In this document: one piece after another, positions 54,088-62,365 of the stretch | Numbering within the stretch: the first letter of the stretch is position 1 | Layout of the letters: each line of letters begins with the position of its first letter | Assembly: GCF_000832015.1 (NCBI RefSeq) | Contig: NZ_JXCJ01000001.1 | Coordinates: 374,065 to 438,064, forward strand | DNA: 64,000 bases | Source: Gilvimarinus agarilyticus | GTDB taxonomy: Bacteria > Pseudomonadota > Gammaproteobacteria > Pseudomonadales > Cellvibrionaceae | Direction: 5' to 3' | Notes under the pieces: generated by a model | The model's database searches: none | The model's input: only the letters and a program-made list of their open reading frames with translations | What the model was told of the DNA's origin: nothing | Program-made: the position numbers and the translations under genes

Positions 54088-54810
54088 ATGGGAAGAGCAT
54101 TCCAAAACCGCAAAGAATCCATGGCAAAAACCTCGGACGCTAAAGCCAAGGTTTACAGCAAGTACGGCCGCGAGATTTACGTCTGCGCCAAACAGGGCGG
54201 GGTAGAGCCTGCCGGTAACCTGGCGCTACGCAGCTTAATCGACCGCGCGAAAAAAGATCAGGTACCCAGCCACGTTATCGAAAAAGCGCTGGATAAAGCC
54301 AAAGGCGGCGCTGGCGAAGATTTCTCGCCGGCGCGCTACGAAGGCTTTGGCCCGGGCAATGTAATGGTGATTGTCGACTGCCTAACCGACAACCCCAACC
54401 GCACCATCGGTGATGTGCGTACCTGCTTTAACAAAACCAAAAGTAAGCTGGGCACCTCTGGCACCGTAAGCCATATGTTCGATCACAGCGCCATTTTTGT
54501 GTTTGCCGGTGAAGACGAAGAGGCCGTTTTGGAGGTCTTGATGATGGCCGAAGTGGACGTTACCGACATTGAAACCGAAGACGGTAAAATTACCGTGTTT
54601 GCCCCCAACACCGAGTACGCCAAGGCGCGCAACGCCTTAACCGAAGCGTACGAAGGCTTGGATTTTGAAGTGGACGAGATCCAGTTTGTGCCGCAAACCA
54701 TCACCGAAATTTCGGGCGACGATGTAGAGATGTTTGAAAAGCTGCTGGACATGCTCAACGACGCCGACGATGTACAGCGGGTCTATCACAACGCCGAAAT
54801 TCAAGGGTAA
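54088..54810 (+). CDS. YebC/PmpR-family regulator, YeeN-like
   Basis: Cytoplasmic protein of 240 residues belonging to the YebC family, which binds DNA in some species and relieves ribosome stalling in others. The N-terminus [21 protein letters not shown] is closer to the E. coli YeeN pattern than to YebC (MAGHSKW). Family segments: [57 protein letters not shown] and a C-terminal DVQRVYHN. The ATG at 54088 has AGGG just before it. Monocistronic: a 110-base gap precedes and a strong terminator follows. Confidence 0.93.
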   Translation: MGRAFQNRKESMAKTSDAKAKVYSKYGREIYVCAKQGGVEPAGNLALRSLIDRAKKDQVPSHVIEKALDKAKGGAGEDFSPARYEGFGPGNVMVIVDCLTDNPNRTIGDVRTCFNKTKSKLGTSGTVSHMFDHSAIFVFAGEDEEAVLEVLMMAEVDVTDIETEDGKITVFAPNTEYAKARNALTEAYEGLDFEVDEIQFVPQTITEISGDDVEMFEKLLDMLNDADDVQRVYHNAEIQG

Positions 54811-54815
54811 AAAAA

Positions 54816-54843
54816 TGGGGCGCAAGCGATTGCCTGCGCCCCA
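54816..54843. terminator. Rho-independent terminator, probably bidirectional
   Basis: TGGGGCGCA (54816-54824) and TGCGCCCCA (54835-54843) form a perfect nine-pair stem with a ten-base loop. It has A-runs before it and T-rich sequence after it (CTTTTGCTTTTTTAG). It starts five bases after the YebC-family stop and could also stop sodC transcripts from the other side. Confidence 0.85.
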
Positions 54844-54946
54844 CACTGCTTTTGCTTTTTTAGATCTTACTTTTGCTGCTCCTGTCGTACCTTCTTTTTA
54901 ACTCATGCTTTGCTCAAAACCGTTTTGTGGCGGCTTAGTGCTTTCA

Positions 54947-55459
54947 TTACTCAATAACACCACACGCTACCCGCATGCCACCGCCGCCCAACTTCTCAGG
55001 TGAATCAGAGTAGTTGTCACCACCTTGGTGAATCATCAGCGCTCTACCCTCCAGATCTTGTAAGGTTAGACGCGGTGCTAATACCGGGCTCTCTGCCACA
55101 CCTCGATCCGACACATACAACGCCGGCAGATCACCCAAGTGGCCTTCGCCCCAAGGCGCGCCGTGCTGCCCGACACCCATCGGATCGTAGTGGCCACCGG
55201 CAGCCGCCGCCGGGGTACCATCTTCGCCCGCCTTACAACTGCCATTCGCGTGTAAATGAAACCCGTGCACACCGGGCACCAACCCCTCTAACTCAGGGGT
55301 AAACACCAAACCATAATCACTTTGTTCAACTTCAATTTGCCCCAACGCTTGTGAGGCGCCTGCCGCATCCACGCGATACATTGTGACGCTTTCGGCTATC
55401 GAGTGAGTAGCCAGTGTAGAGCACAGGATGGCGGCTGCCAGAGAACTAATTCGCAACAT
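54947..55459 (-). CDS. sodC: Periplasmic Cu/Zn superoxide dismutase SodC
   Basis: Dismutates superoxide in the periplasm. The 170-residue precursor has a signal peptide (about 1-22). Metal ligands are visible in HGFHLHANGSC, GGHYDPMG, GEGHLGDLP and the late MIHQGGDNYSD. The disulfide cysteines are in the GSCK and ACGVIE segments. GGGAG lies before the ATG at 55459. It stands alone, 327 bases from the nitrate transporter gene upstream on the same strand. Confidence 0.96.
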   Translation of the reverse strand: MLRISSLAAAILCSTLATHSIAESVTMYRVDAAGASQALGQIEVEQSDYGLVFTPELEGLVPGVHGFHLHANGSCKAGEDGTPAAAAGGHYDPMGVGQHGAPWGEGHLGDLPALYVSDRGVAESPVLAPRLTLQDLEGRALMIHQGGDNYSDSPEKLGGGGMRVACGVIE

Positions 55460-55786
55460 AACAAACTCCCATTCGCTTACGCATAATAAGATTGTTAAAA
55501 GTTGTACGGCTGTTAAGCCCTACCTTTACCGCATCTAAAGCAATGACGATGCCACACATTAAAAGCGCGCATAAAAGTGATCAAAATTAAGCGTTGGCGC
55601 ACAGGAAGGGGAGAGCAATGCGCACTGGCACACAGTACGCAACGTTAGTTTACCCAAAGCAAAAAAACCGGCGGCGCAGTCACCGGGTTATGCCTTGTAA
55701 ATTAAGCAACGCGCCGTAAAACACACAAATATAACCGCACATAAAGTTCAGGCGCGAGTTTAATGAATAGGCACATAGGTGCGAGT
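55460..55786. other. Intergenic region between sodC and the nitrate transporter gene
   Basis: 327 bases. It holds a 27-base tandem duplication at its right end (55754-55807), which reaches over the stop codon of the transporter gene, and a possible 33-codon plus-strand ORF (55618-55719). A sodC promoter is expected at the left end, but no strong hexamer pair was found. Confidence 0.5.
55618..55719 (+). CDS. Possible 33-residue small protein
   Basis: A short open frame with ATG at 55618 preceded by a purine-rich AGGAAGGGGAGAGCA, a better ribosome binding site than many real genes here have. The product is basic (MRTGTQYATLVYPKQKNRRR, then SHRVMPCKLSNAP) and has no membrane segment or recognisable motif. 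It is antisense to nothing known and lies between two minus-strand genes. It could be chance. Confidence 0.2.
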   Translation: MRTGTQYATLVYPKQKNRRRSHRVMPCKLSNAP

Positions 55787-55807
55787 TTAATGAATAGACA
55801 CATGTTG
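55754..55807. repeat. 27-base tandem duplication at the 3' end of the transporter gene
   Basis: GCGAGTTTAATGAATAG followed by a CACAT segment occurs at 55754 and again at 55781, a period of 27. The second copy contains the last codons and TAA of the minus-strand gene. The first copy repeats that end just outside it, with a few substitutions. Confidence 0.8.
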
Positions 55808-57253
55808 CACCGAGCCATCAGGCAACACCTCTACCATGGTTTCGGCTGGCTCATCCAGTAACATAGCGGCAGCGGCAGCCACACCAATGGTAGCGGCAAT
55901 CACCATAAAAAATACCGATGTCTCGACAAACGAGAATACCGTTAACAACAACACCGCACCGATATTACCGTAAGCACCCACGATGCCGGCGATTTGCCCA
56001 GTCAGGCTACGACGAATCAGCGGCACCATGGCAAACACACAACCGGCCGCCGAGCCTAAAAAGAATGAGCTAACCATCATGACAGCGACCGCCAGTGCAA
56101 TGGGCCACTGCGAGCCAATGGTCGACATCGCCACAAAACCAAGCGCCGCGCCCGAGAGCAACACCACCAGTGAGCGCTTGCGACCAAAGCTGTCACTTAT
56201 CCAGCCACCGGATGGGCACGAGGCCATATCGACAGCAGCAAAGCAGGCACCCAATAAACCCGCTAACGCGACAGGCAGCGCAAAAGTCGTTTTAAAAAAC
56301 ATGGGCAGCATAGAAACCACCGCCAATTCAGAGCCGAACGTCGCCGCATAAGCCAGGCTTAAAATCATCACTTGCTTAAACTTGTAACGCTGCAGCTGAT
56401 TGACCGTACCCTGAAACACCTCGGTGTTTACCGCGTAAATTTTACGGCACTGGTACCCATACAAAATCACCAGTGCAGCCCAAATACCCAACAGCGCATT
56501 AAACGACACCAAATCTAGCTGCTCAACCTTCCAGGCCAGCAAGGCCAGTGCCCCATACATGGGAATATTAGTCAGAAAGTAAAGTGCAAAATCGAGTTTA
56601 CTGGTGACCTCTAAACCGCCGGATTTATTGGGCTTAAAGTAGGTCGAGCCCGCCGGAGTGTCGCGCACACCCAGGTAGTAAATACCGGCATAGACAATGG
56701 CAATAACCCCGGTAATGCCTGTGGCGTAACGCCAGCCATCATCGCCGCCAACCCACAGCGCCAGCGCCGGCAAACTAACCGCCGCCATCGCCGAGCCAAT
56801 ATTACCCAGGCCTTTATAGATACCCTCGGCCAAACCCAGCTGACGCGCCGGAAACCATTCGCTGATCATGCGAATACCAATCACAAAACCCGCGCCGGCA
56901 AAGCCCAGTAAAAACCGCGCCAGAGCCAAAGCTTCAAAGCTGGTCGCCAATGAGAAAAAGAAACAGAGGCCGCCGGTTATTAGCAGCAACAGCGAATAAA
57001 TAAGACGCGGGCCGTAGGAGTCCACCAACATGCCCACCACAATACGGGCCGGAATGGTCAGGGCAACATTAAGGATTAGTAAGGTTTTAAGCTGCTGATC
57101 GGTGAGCGCTAATTGCTCTTGAATCACCAGCATCAGCGGGGCGTGGTTAAACCACACCAAAAAGCTAACAAAAAATGCCAGCCAGGTTAAATGCAGTACC
57201 CGAAACTTACCCGCGAAAGAAAAAAACGAAAACTCTGCACCACCGCTGCCCAT
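55787..57253 (-). CDS. NarK/NNP-type nitrate/nitrite transporter (MFS)
   Basis: Inner-membrane transporter of 488 residues with twelve hydrophobic segments. The two nitrate-transporter signatures are clear: GAGFVIGIRMISEWFPARQ with GIYKGLGNIGSA (about 118-152) in the first half, and GIVGAYGNIGAVLLL in the second. The Arg in RFLLGFAGAG is at the position of the substrate-binding Arg of NarK-type proteins. AAGGTGATT precedes the ATG at 57253. No nitrate reductase gene is in the window. The upstream gap has an inverted repeat GGGTA/TACCC (57360-57375) that could be an operator. Confidence 0.88.
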   Translation of the reverse strand: MGSGGAEFSFFSFAGKFRVLHLTWLAFFVSFLVWFNHAPLMLVIQEQLALTDQQLKTLLILNVALTIPARIVVGMLVDSYGPRLIYSLLLLITGGLCFFFSLATSFEALALARFLLGFAGAGFVIGIRMISEWFPARQLGLAEGIYKGLGNIGSAMAAVSLPALALWVGGDDGWRYATGITGVIAIVYAGIYYLGVRDTPAGSTYFKPNKSGGLEVTSKLDFALYFLTNIPMYGALALLAWKVEQLDLVSFNALLGIWAALVILYGYQCRKIYAVNTEVFQGTVNQLQRYKFKQVMILSLAYAATFGSELAVVSMLPMFFKTTFALPVALAGLLGACFAAVDMASCPSGGWISDSFGRKRSLVVLLSGAALGFVAMSTIGSQWPIALAVAVMMVSSFFLGSAAGCVFAMVPLIRRSLTGQIAGIVGAYGNIGAVLLLTVFSFVETSVFFMVIAATIGVAAAAAMLLDEPAETMVEVLPDGSVQHVSIH

Positions 57254-57508
57254 GAATCACCTTGCTTATTTTAAGATGACCAGCCAGACAGCAAAGTTCA
57301 AGCCACAAAATAGCGCCCCATCAGAAAGCAGCCATATTTATGCGCCATTCTCGTGCACTGGGTACTATATTACCCAAACACGGGCTATCCCGTACAATTT
57401 ATGATCAATAGATACGTTTATAACACCGCAGAGGAAAGCATGAAGGAGGGGAGAGTGATCTTTACTGCCTCTGGCGCGTGCAACGCCCAACTATCTCGCC
57501 CAGAAATA

Positions 57509-57531
57509 GGGCGCCGGATAAACCGGCGCCC
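57509..57531 (-). terminator. Hairpin terminator after the OmpA-like lipoprotein gene
   Basis: GGGCGCCGG (57509-57517) and CCGGCGCCC (57523-57531) form a perfect nine-pair GC stem with a five-base loop, beginning 15 bases after the stop of the minus-strand gene ending at 57546. T-rich sequence follows only weakly. Confidence 0.6.
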
Positions 57532-57545
57532 ACCTCGACAACAGG

Positions 57546-58478
57546 TTAGCTGTCGCGCTCGACAACCTCTTCACCCTCGTCGGCAATAATGATCTCGACC
57601 CGGCGGTTTTGTAAACGCCCGGCTTGCGAGTCATTACTGGCCACGGGATGAGATTCACCGTAACCGCGAGCCCGAATCCGGCTGCTGTCCACACCGGCGT
57701 CTACCAGTGATTGCTGCACCGAAGCGGCACGACGCTCGGACAAATTCTGATTATAACTATCGGCCCCGGTATTATCCGTAAAACCTTCGATAAGCACTTT
57801 GCGTTTGGGATACTCGTTTAAAAAGTCCGCTACCCGCTCCAGAGTGCGCTCGGAGCCGTCCTTTATTTCGGCTTTGTCGACTTCAAACAAAATATTACCC
57901 AGCGTCAGCACCAAGCCGCGTTCGGTTTGCTCGGTACTGATATTTTGCAAATCACTTTCGAGCTTTTTCGCCCGGTTTGCCATCTGTTGTGCGTAAGCCT
58001 CGGCAGCCAATGCACGCTCTTCCGCCAGTCGAGCCCGCTCGCTGGCTTCTTCAGCCTGCTGGTTCATCCTTTGCGCTCGCATCGTCGCACTCTGTGCCTC
58101 CGCTTCACGGGCGGCAATAATCAAGTTGCGGCGTCTTTCATCCGCTTGCTCAACCGTTTCGTCAGCCGCTTTCATACGCGCTGTTTGCGCGGCGACATCA
58201 ATTTTTCGATCGGCCAGATAAACCTGATGGCTTACGACATCCGGCTTGGCATCGGCGTTAAGCAAACTTTCGAGCTGCTCTACCGACTCCTCGGCTTCGC
58301 GCAATTTAACCGGTGCGTAGCGATTGGCTTCATCAATGGTCGAGACATTGTCCAGCTCGGCGCGCAGACGAACCAAGCGCTCATCCGGCTCTTCCGGCGT
58401 GGTTGCACAACCGGTCGCCAACAATGCCGCTAACGTAGTACCTAACAATGCCTTTTTGTGATGTTTTATACCGTACAT
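57546..58478 (-). CDS. OmpA-family lipoprotein with N-terminal DUF4398-type domain
   Basis: Outer-membrane lipoprotein of 310 residues with signal and lipobox LATGC (Cys23). The N-terminal part (about 35-100) resembles DUF4398 (RYAPVKLREAEESVEQLESLL). A long Ala/Glu/Arg-rich coiled coil (about 105-190) precedes a C-terminal OmpA peptidoglycan-binding domain (about 195-305). That domain has ILFEVDKAEIKDGS, EGFTDNTGADSYNQNLSERRA and LQNRRVEI; the Asp and Arg that hold diaminopimelate are present. It probably tethers the outer membrane to the wall. It lies 27 bases after the small DUF4398 lipoprotein gene, in one operon. Confidence 0.9.
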   Translation of the reverse strand: MYGIKHHKKALLGTTLAALLATGCATTPEEPDERLVRLRAELDNVSTIDEANRYAPVKLREAEESVEQLESLLNADAKPDVVSHQVYLADRKIDVAAQTARMKAADETVEQADERRRNLIIAAREAEAQSATMRAQRMNQQAEEASERARLAEERALAAEAYAQQMANRAKKLESDLQNISTEQTERGLVLTLGNILFEVDKAEIKDGSERTLERVADFLNEYPKRKVLIEGFTDNTGADSYNQNLSERRAASVQQSLVDAGVDSSRIRARGYGESHPVASNDSQAGRLQNRRVEIIIADEGEEVVERDS

Positions 58479-58505
58479 AATTCTATCCTCTGAGTGAGCG
58501 GTCGG

Positions 58506-58877
58506 TTACTGTTGGTTCTTTTTGACTTCCTGCTCTAACGCGCGCAGGTTCTCTTCCACCTGATCGGCCGCTTGTTCGGATTTTTTGGCGTGAGATTGAG
58601 CAATGGCAAGTTCCGAGTCGGCCACCGACTTTTCTAGCCATTCACGCGCCTCGGCGTTTTCCTTTTTAGCCAGTGCCGCTTGCGCCTTCTCTAAGTTTTT
58701 CTGCGCATCGCGAAAGGCTAAGGGCGCGAACTTTTCTGCGTTTAGGCTGCGCGCCTGCTCGACGTTACCTTCAGCTTGCGTCAACAAAGTACTAGGCACT
58801 GGCGCGTTATTAGCACACGCGGTAAGCGTGAAAACCGCCATTAATACAGTGAGTAAGCCAATTTTGATCCGTTGCAT
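58506..58877 (-). CDS. Small DUF4398-type lipoprotein
   Basis: A 123-residue lipoprotein with lipobox LTAC (Cys21), followed by a helical body with SLNAEKFAPLAFRDAQKNLEKAQAAL-like spacing (seen as EKFAPLAFRDAQKNLEKAQ) and a Lys/Glu-rich coiled coil. The same FAPLxxRDA pattern occurs in the adjacent OmpA-type protein (YAPVKLREA). The ATG at 58877 has GGAG before it; the open frame upstream to 58925 lacks support. Function unknown, probably an envelope-stability factor with its neighbour. Confidence 0.83.
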   Translation of the reverse strand: MQRIKIGLLTVLMAVFTLTACANNAPVPSTLLTQAEGNVEQARSLNAEKFAPLAFRDAQKNLEKAQAALAKKENAEAREWLEKSVADSELAIAQSHAKKSEQAADQVEENLRALEQEVKKNQQ

Positions 58878-59016
58878 AGTTATCTCCAGTGCGTTTGTAA
58901 GTGCTACAAAATTCTGTAACAACACCAGCCAAACAGCGATTAATAGCGCTTAAATGACCAATTCATTGGAGATGTAGCAAAGTAGGTGCCAGCCCATGAG
59001 CTTAGAGGGGAAAGTT

Positions 59017-59041
59017 TCAGGCCGCGTCGATGGCGGCCTGA
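59017..59041 (-). terminator. Hairpin terminator after the efflux operon
   Basis: TCAGGCCGC (59017-59025) and GCGGCCTGA (59033-59041) form a perfect nine-pair stem with a seven-base loop, seven bases past the stop of the outer-membrane efflux gene. AAACTTTCC follows on the minus strand. Confidence 0.6.
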
Positions 59042-59048
59042 ACAACAT

Positions 59049-60425
59049 TTAAGAGGAGGGAGCCAAAGACTCCAGGGCCGGCGCGGACCCCATTGATTCG
59101 AACACATTTACCAAGGTTAAAAAGTAGTCCCGCTTAGCAACAACAATCGATTCGTTGGCACTAAACCATGACTGCTGCGCCAACAGTAAGTTGATAAAAT
59201 CTATATCGCCCGCGTCGTAACGAACCTTGGACAAATCATACAGCGCCTGATTGTTATCAAATTTTTGTTCGCTGATATCTAACTGCTGTACCCGCATTTG
59301 ATAATCCTGAAGCTGATCGAGCACATCGCGGTACGCGTCTGCCACTGTGTATAAATAGCTGGCCCGGTTAATATCCGCGTCGAGCTCGGCAATACGAATC
59401 TGTGCATTCGTCTGGCCGCCATCAAATAACAACAGCGATACGGTCTCACCTAAACTGCCAGCCCAATCAGATCCGCCGGATAACACGCCGCTTAACCCCC
59501 ACCCGGCACTGATGGATAAATCGGGCCAACGCGCCACCCGTGCCTGATGCAGTAAACTTTGATCTTCCCGCAGTGCCAACTGCGCTAACTGAATGTCGGG
59601 GCGCTGCTGCAAAAGCTCGGCAGGCTGTAACGCGGCGATCTTGGGTGCGCGCAGCTGCGAAAAATCCGTACTCAGGGTAAGCGTCGTTAAGCTGGTATCG
59701 CCTAGCAGTAACGCCAATGCCCGCTTGTTTACCGCATAACTTTTTTCGATGTCAACCAATTGGCTTTGGGCGTTGTACACAACGTTTTTTTGCTGGCGTA
59801 ACTCAATACCCGAGGCAGAGCCGGCATCAAAGGTCAATTGAAACAGCTCTAACAACTGCACGCTGGCATCGTAGTTTTGCTTTGCAACCCGATACAACTC
59901 GCTAAGGGCCAAAGTTTGCACGTAGGTGCGAATAAACTCCGCTTGCAATGAGATCATTAAACTTCGTTGTTGCCAGCGCTGCGCCTCAACTTGTACTTCG
60001 CGCTGATCAATACGTGCGGCGCGCTCGCCCCACAAATCAACGGTGTAGCTTGCGCTAAAATTTAGGTTGCTGCTGTCAGAGGTTTTGCCATATTCATCGT
60101 AGCTATCGCTGTTGCTAAGCGAGCTGGTTAAGCCAGGCCAGCGCTCGGACTCCGCCGAGCGCTGCAACTGGCGCGCGCGTTCAATGCGCAAGCGCGCCGC
60201 ACTTAAATCCAAATTATTTTCGCGCAAACGCGCCAGTAGATCGTTTAACTCATCCGGTAGTACACGGCTCCACTCGCCGAGCGCCTCGGCCTGAGTCGAC
60301 TCGATGGCCTGCTCATCGAGCTGCTGTTGATAGGTTGGTGCGGTGTTGGTACCGGGCACCTCCAACTCTGGGTTATATGCACAGCCGGCCGCACACAATG
60401 CGATCAATAATATTGATTTTTGCAT
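59049..60425 (-). CDS. TolC/NodT-type outer-membrane efflux lipoprotein
   Basis: Outer-membrane channel subunit of 458 residues with a lipoprotein signal (LCAAGC, Cys15). The family repeat pattern is present: RLRENNLDLSAARLRIERARQ, FSASYTVDLWGERAARIDQ, YVQTLALSELYRVAKQNYDAS, LRQQKNVVYNAQSQLVDIE and RPDIQLAQLALREDQS. It forms the outer duct of the MacAB-type tripartite pump encoded just upstream. The ATG is two bases after the macB stop, and its ribosome binding site (GGAGGA) lies inside the end of macB. Confidence 0.92.
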   Translation of the reverse strand: MQKSILLIALCAAGCAYNPELEVPGTNTAPTYQQQLDEQAIESTQAEALGEWSRVLPDELNDLLARLRENNLDLSAARLRIERARQLQRSAESERWPGLTSSLSNSDSYDEYGKTSDSSNLNFSASYTVDLWGERAARIDQREVQVEAQRWQQRSLMISLQAEFIRTYVQTLALSELYRVAKQNYDASVQLLELFQLTFDAGSASGIELRQQKNVVYNAQSQLVDIEKSYAVNKRALALLLGDTSLTTLTLSTDFSQLRAPKIAALQPAELLQQRPDIQLAQLALREDQSLLHQARVARWPDLSISAGWGLSGVLSGGSDWAGSLGETVSLLLFDGGQTNAQIRIAELDADINRASYLYTVADAYRDVLDQLQDYQMRVQQLDISEQKFDNNQALYDLSKVRYDAGDIDFINLLLAQQSWFSANESIVVAKRDYFLTLVNVFESMGSAPALESLAPSS

Positions 60426-60427
60426 AA

Positions 60428-62365
60428 TTAATCCTCCGCCAGCGCGGCAATAGGACTGAGGGAGGCCGCTTTACGGGCGGGAATGTAGCCGAATACCAGG
60501 CCCACCAATATGGAGGTGGCAAAGGCCAACACCGCCGGCAGTGCGGTAAAAGCAATCGCCACTGAAAAGTACTGCACGATCAAAGCCGCCCCAAAGCCGA
60601 TCAATACGCCCAACACACCACCGCAACTGCACACCACCAACGCCTCAATATTAAACTGTCGTAAAATATCACCGGGCTTGGCGCCCGTGGCGATACGCAA
60701 GCCAATTTCCCGACGCCGTTCGGTGACGTTAACCAACATAATATTCATCACACCGATACCACCGACCAACAGCGAGATCGCCGCGATGGAACCGAGCAGT
60801 AACGTTAAAGTATTTTGTGCAGCGGTAACGGCCTGCACCAATGATTCGGTCGAGCGCACCATAACGTCCTCGGCACTGTGCCGATCTATCAAAAGTTCGA
60901 GAATTTCGTCCTCTAAACGCGCCGCCGCCTCGGTATTTTCAGCTTGTACCGTAATGCTGCTTAGGTGTTCACGGCCAAACATTTTTAACCGGGCAGTGGT
61001 CAAGGGAATTAGCACTTCGTCATCCATATCCTCCCCCGACGGGTCGGCGCCTTTTGCCTTTAACACTCCGATAATTTGATAGGGCACTTTGCTCACCAGC
61101 ACATAGCGACCGATGGGATCCTCGTGGCTTTCAAAGAGGCTCTCGGCAATTGTCGCGCCCACCACCATGACCGATGCGTAACCTGCAACATCGTCATCAG
61201 AGAAGAATACCCCTTGCGACAGCTCCCAATCGCGGACAGTAAAGTACTCGGGCGTAGAGCCTTTAATACGGCCGGAGTAATCTTTATTACCGTAACGCAG
61301 TGTCGCGCGAATATTGCGCTCGGGCGCCACTGCTGCGACACCGGGCAACGCTGCGATCGCGTCTGCATCCGACACCACTAAGGTGGCGATGTTACCCCGG
61401 TCGCGTCGCAAGTTAGCGCCGCCCGGGCGAACCGAAATCAAATTAGTGCCGATCGATTCAATGCGATCGAGTACCTCTGCCTTGCCGCCTTCACCAATGG
61501 CAATCATCACGACCACGCTGGCCACGCCGATAATAATACCGAGCAAGGTTAACAGGGTACGAAACAAATTAACTCTCAGTGAAGACAGCGCGATATGAGC
61601 CGACTCAAAAAAGCTGATGCTGGGAAACACCTTTATCGTTTTAGGCGTATCGCTAGCGTCAGGGGCCGCCGCCTCTGACGCTCCGGTGTCATCGATTAAG
61701 CGACCGTCTTTGAACGAGATAATACGCTCGGCATGCTCGGCGATACCGCGATCATGAGTGATCAAGATAACCGTGACACCTTCGCGATTAAGCTCTTGCA
61801 GCAGCGCCAAAACCTGCTCGCCACTTTGGCTGTCTAACGCTCCGGTGGGTTCGTCTGCGAGAATAACCTCAGCGCCGTTTATCAGCGCGCGCGCAATGGA
61901 CACGCGCTGCTGCTGCCCCCCGGAAAGCTCCGTGGGTTTATGATGGGCGCGCTCGCCCATGCCGAGTTTTTGCAGCAACTGCTCGGCGCGCTCGCTGCGC
62001 TGTGCACGATCCTGCCCCTGGTAAATACCGGGCATAGCGACGTTATCGACGGCGTCGATGTTAGCCAACAATTGATAGCGCTGAAACACAAAACCAAACG
62101 TACTCAAGCGCAACGCTGAGAGCTCATCGGCGGCGAGCCCCGCGACCGAGATGCCGTCAACAAAATACTCGCCACTGCTGGGCTGATCTAAACAGCCGAG
62201 GATGTTCATCAGCGTGGATTTACCTGAGCCCGACTGCCCCATAATGGCGACAAACTCACCGCGCCTGATGGTCAACGAGATATCTTTTAGCGCATCTACT
62301 CGTGTTTCACCCAGCTGATAATAACGGCCGACGTTGTGTAGCTCGATCAGTGCATTAGAAGCCAC
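60428..62365 (-). CDS. macB: MacB-type ABC transporter (ATPase plus permease)
   Basis: A 645-residue mechanotransmission ABC transporter. The N-terminal ATPase has Walker A GQSGSGKST, signature LSGGQQQRVSIARAL and Walker B VILADEPTGALD. The permease has one transmembrane helix (about 275-300), a large periplasmic domain and three C-terminal helices with the FtsX/MacB pattern (VGGIGVMNIMLVNVTERRREIGLRIATGA). It drives export of macrolides, peptides or lipids from the periplasm through MacA and TolC. The GTG at 62365 gives the expected N-terminus (ASNALIELHNVGRYY) and overlaps the end of macA. The longer frame to 62443 lies in macA. Confidence 0.94.
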   Translation of the reverse strand: MASNALIELHNVGRYYQLGETRVDALKDISLTIRRGEFVAIMGQSGSGKSTLMNILGCLDQPSSGEYFVDGISVAGLAADELSALRLSTFGFVFQRYQLLANIDAVDNVAMPGIYQGQDRAQRSERAEQLLQKLGMGERAHHKPTELSGGQQQRVSIARALINGAEVILADEPTGALDSQSGEQVLALLQELNREGVTVILITHDRGIAEHAERIISFKDGRLIDDTGASEAAAPDASDTPKTIKVFPSISFFESAHIALSSLRVNLFRTLLTLLGIIIGVASVVVMIAIGEGGKAEVLDRIESIGTNLISVRPGGANLRRDRGNIATLVVSDADAIAALPGVAAVAPERNIRATLRYGNKDYSGRIKGSTPEYFTVRDWELSQGVFFSDDDVAGYASVMVVGATIAESLFESHEDPIGRYVLVSKVPYQIIGVLKAKGADPSGEDMDDEVLIPLTTARLKMFGREHLSSITVQAENTEAAARLEDEILELLIDRHSAEDVMVRSTESLVQAVTAAQNTLTLLLGSIAAISLLVGGIGVMNIMLVNVTERRREIGLRIATGAKPGDILRQFNIEALVVCSCGGVLGVLIGFGAALIVQYFSVAIAFTALPAVLAFATSILVGLVFGYIPARKAASLSPIAALAED

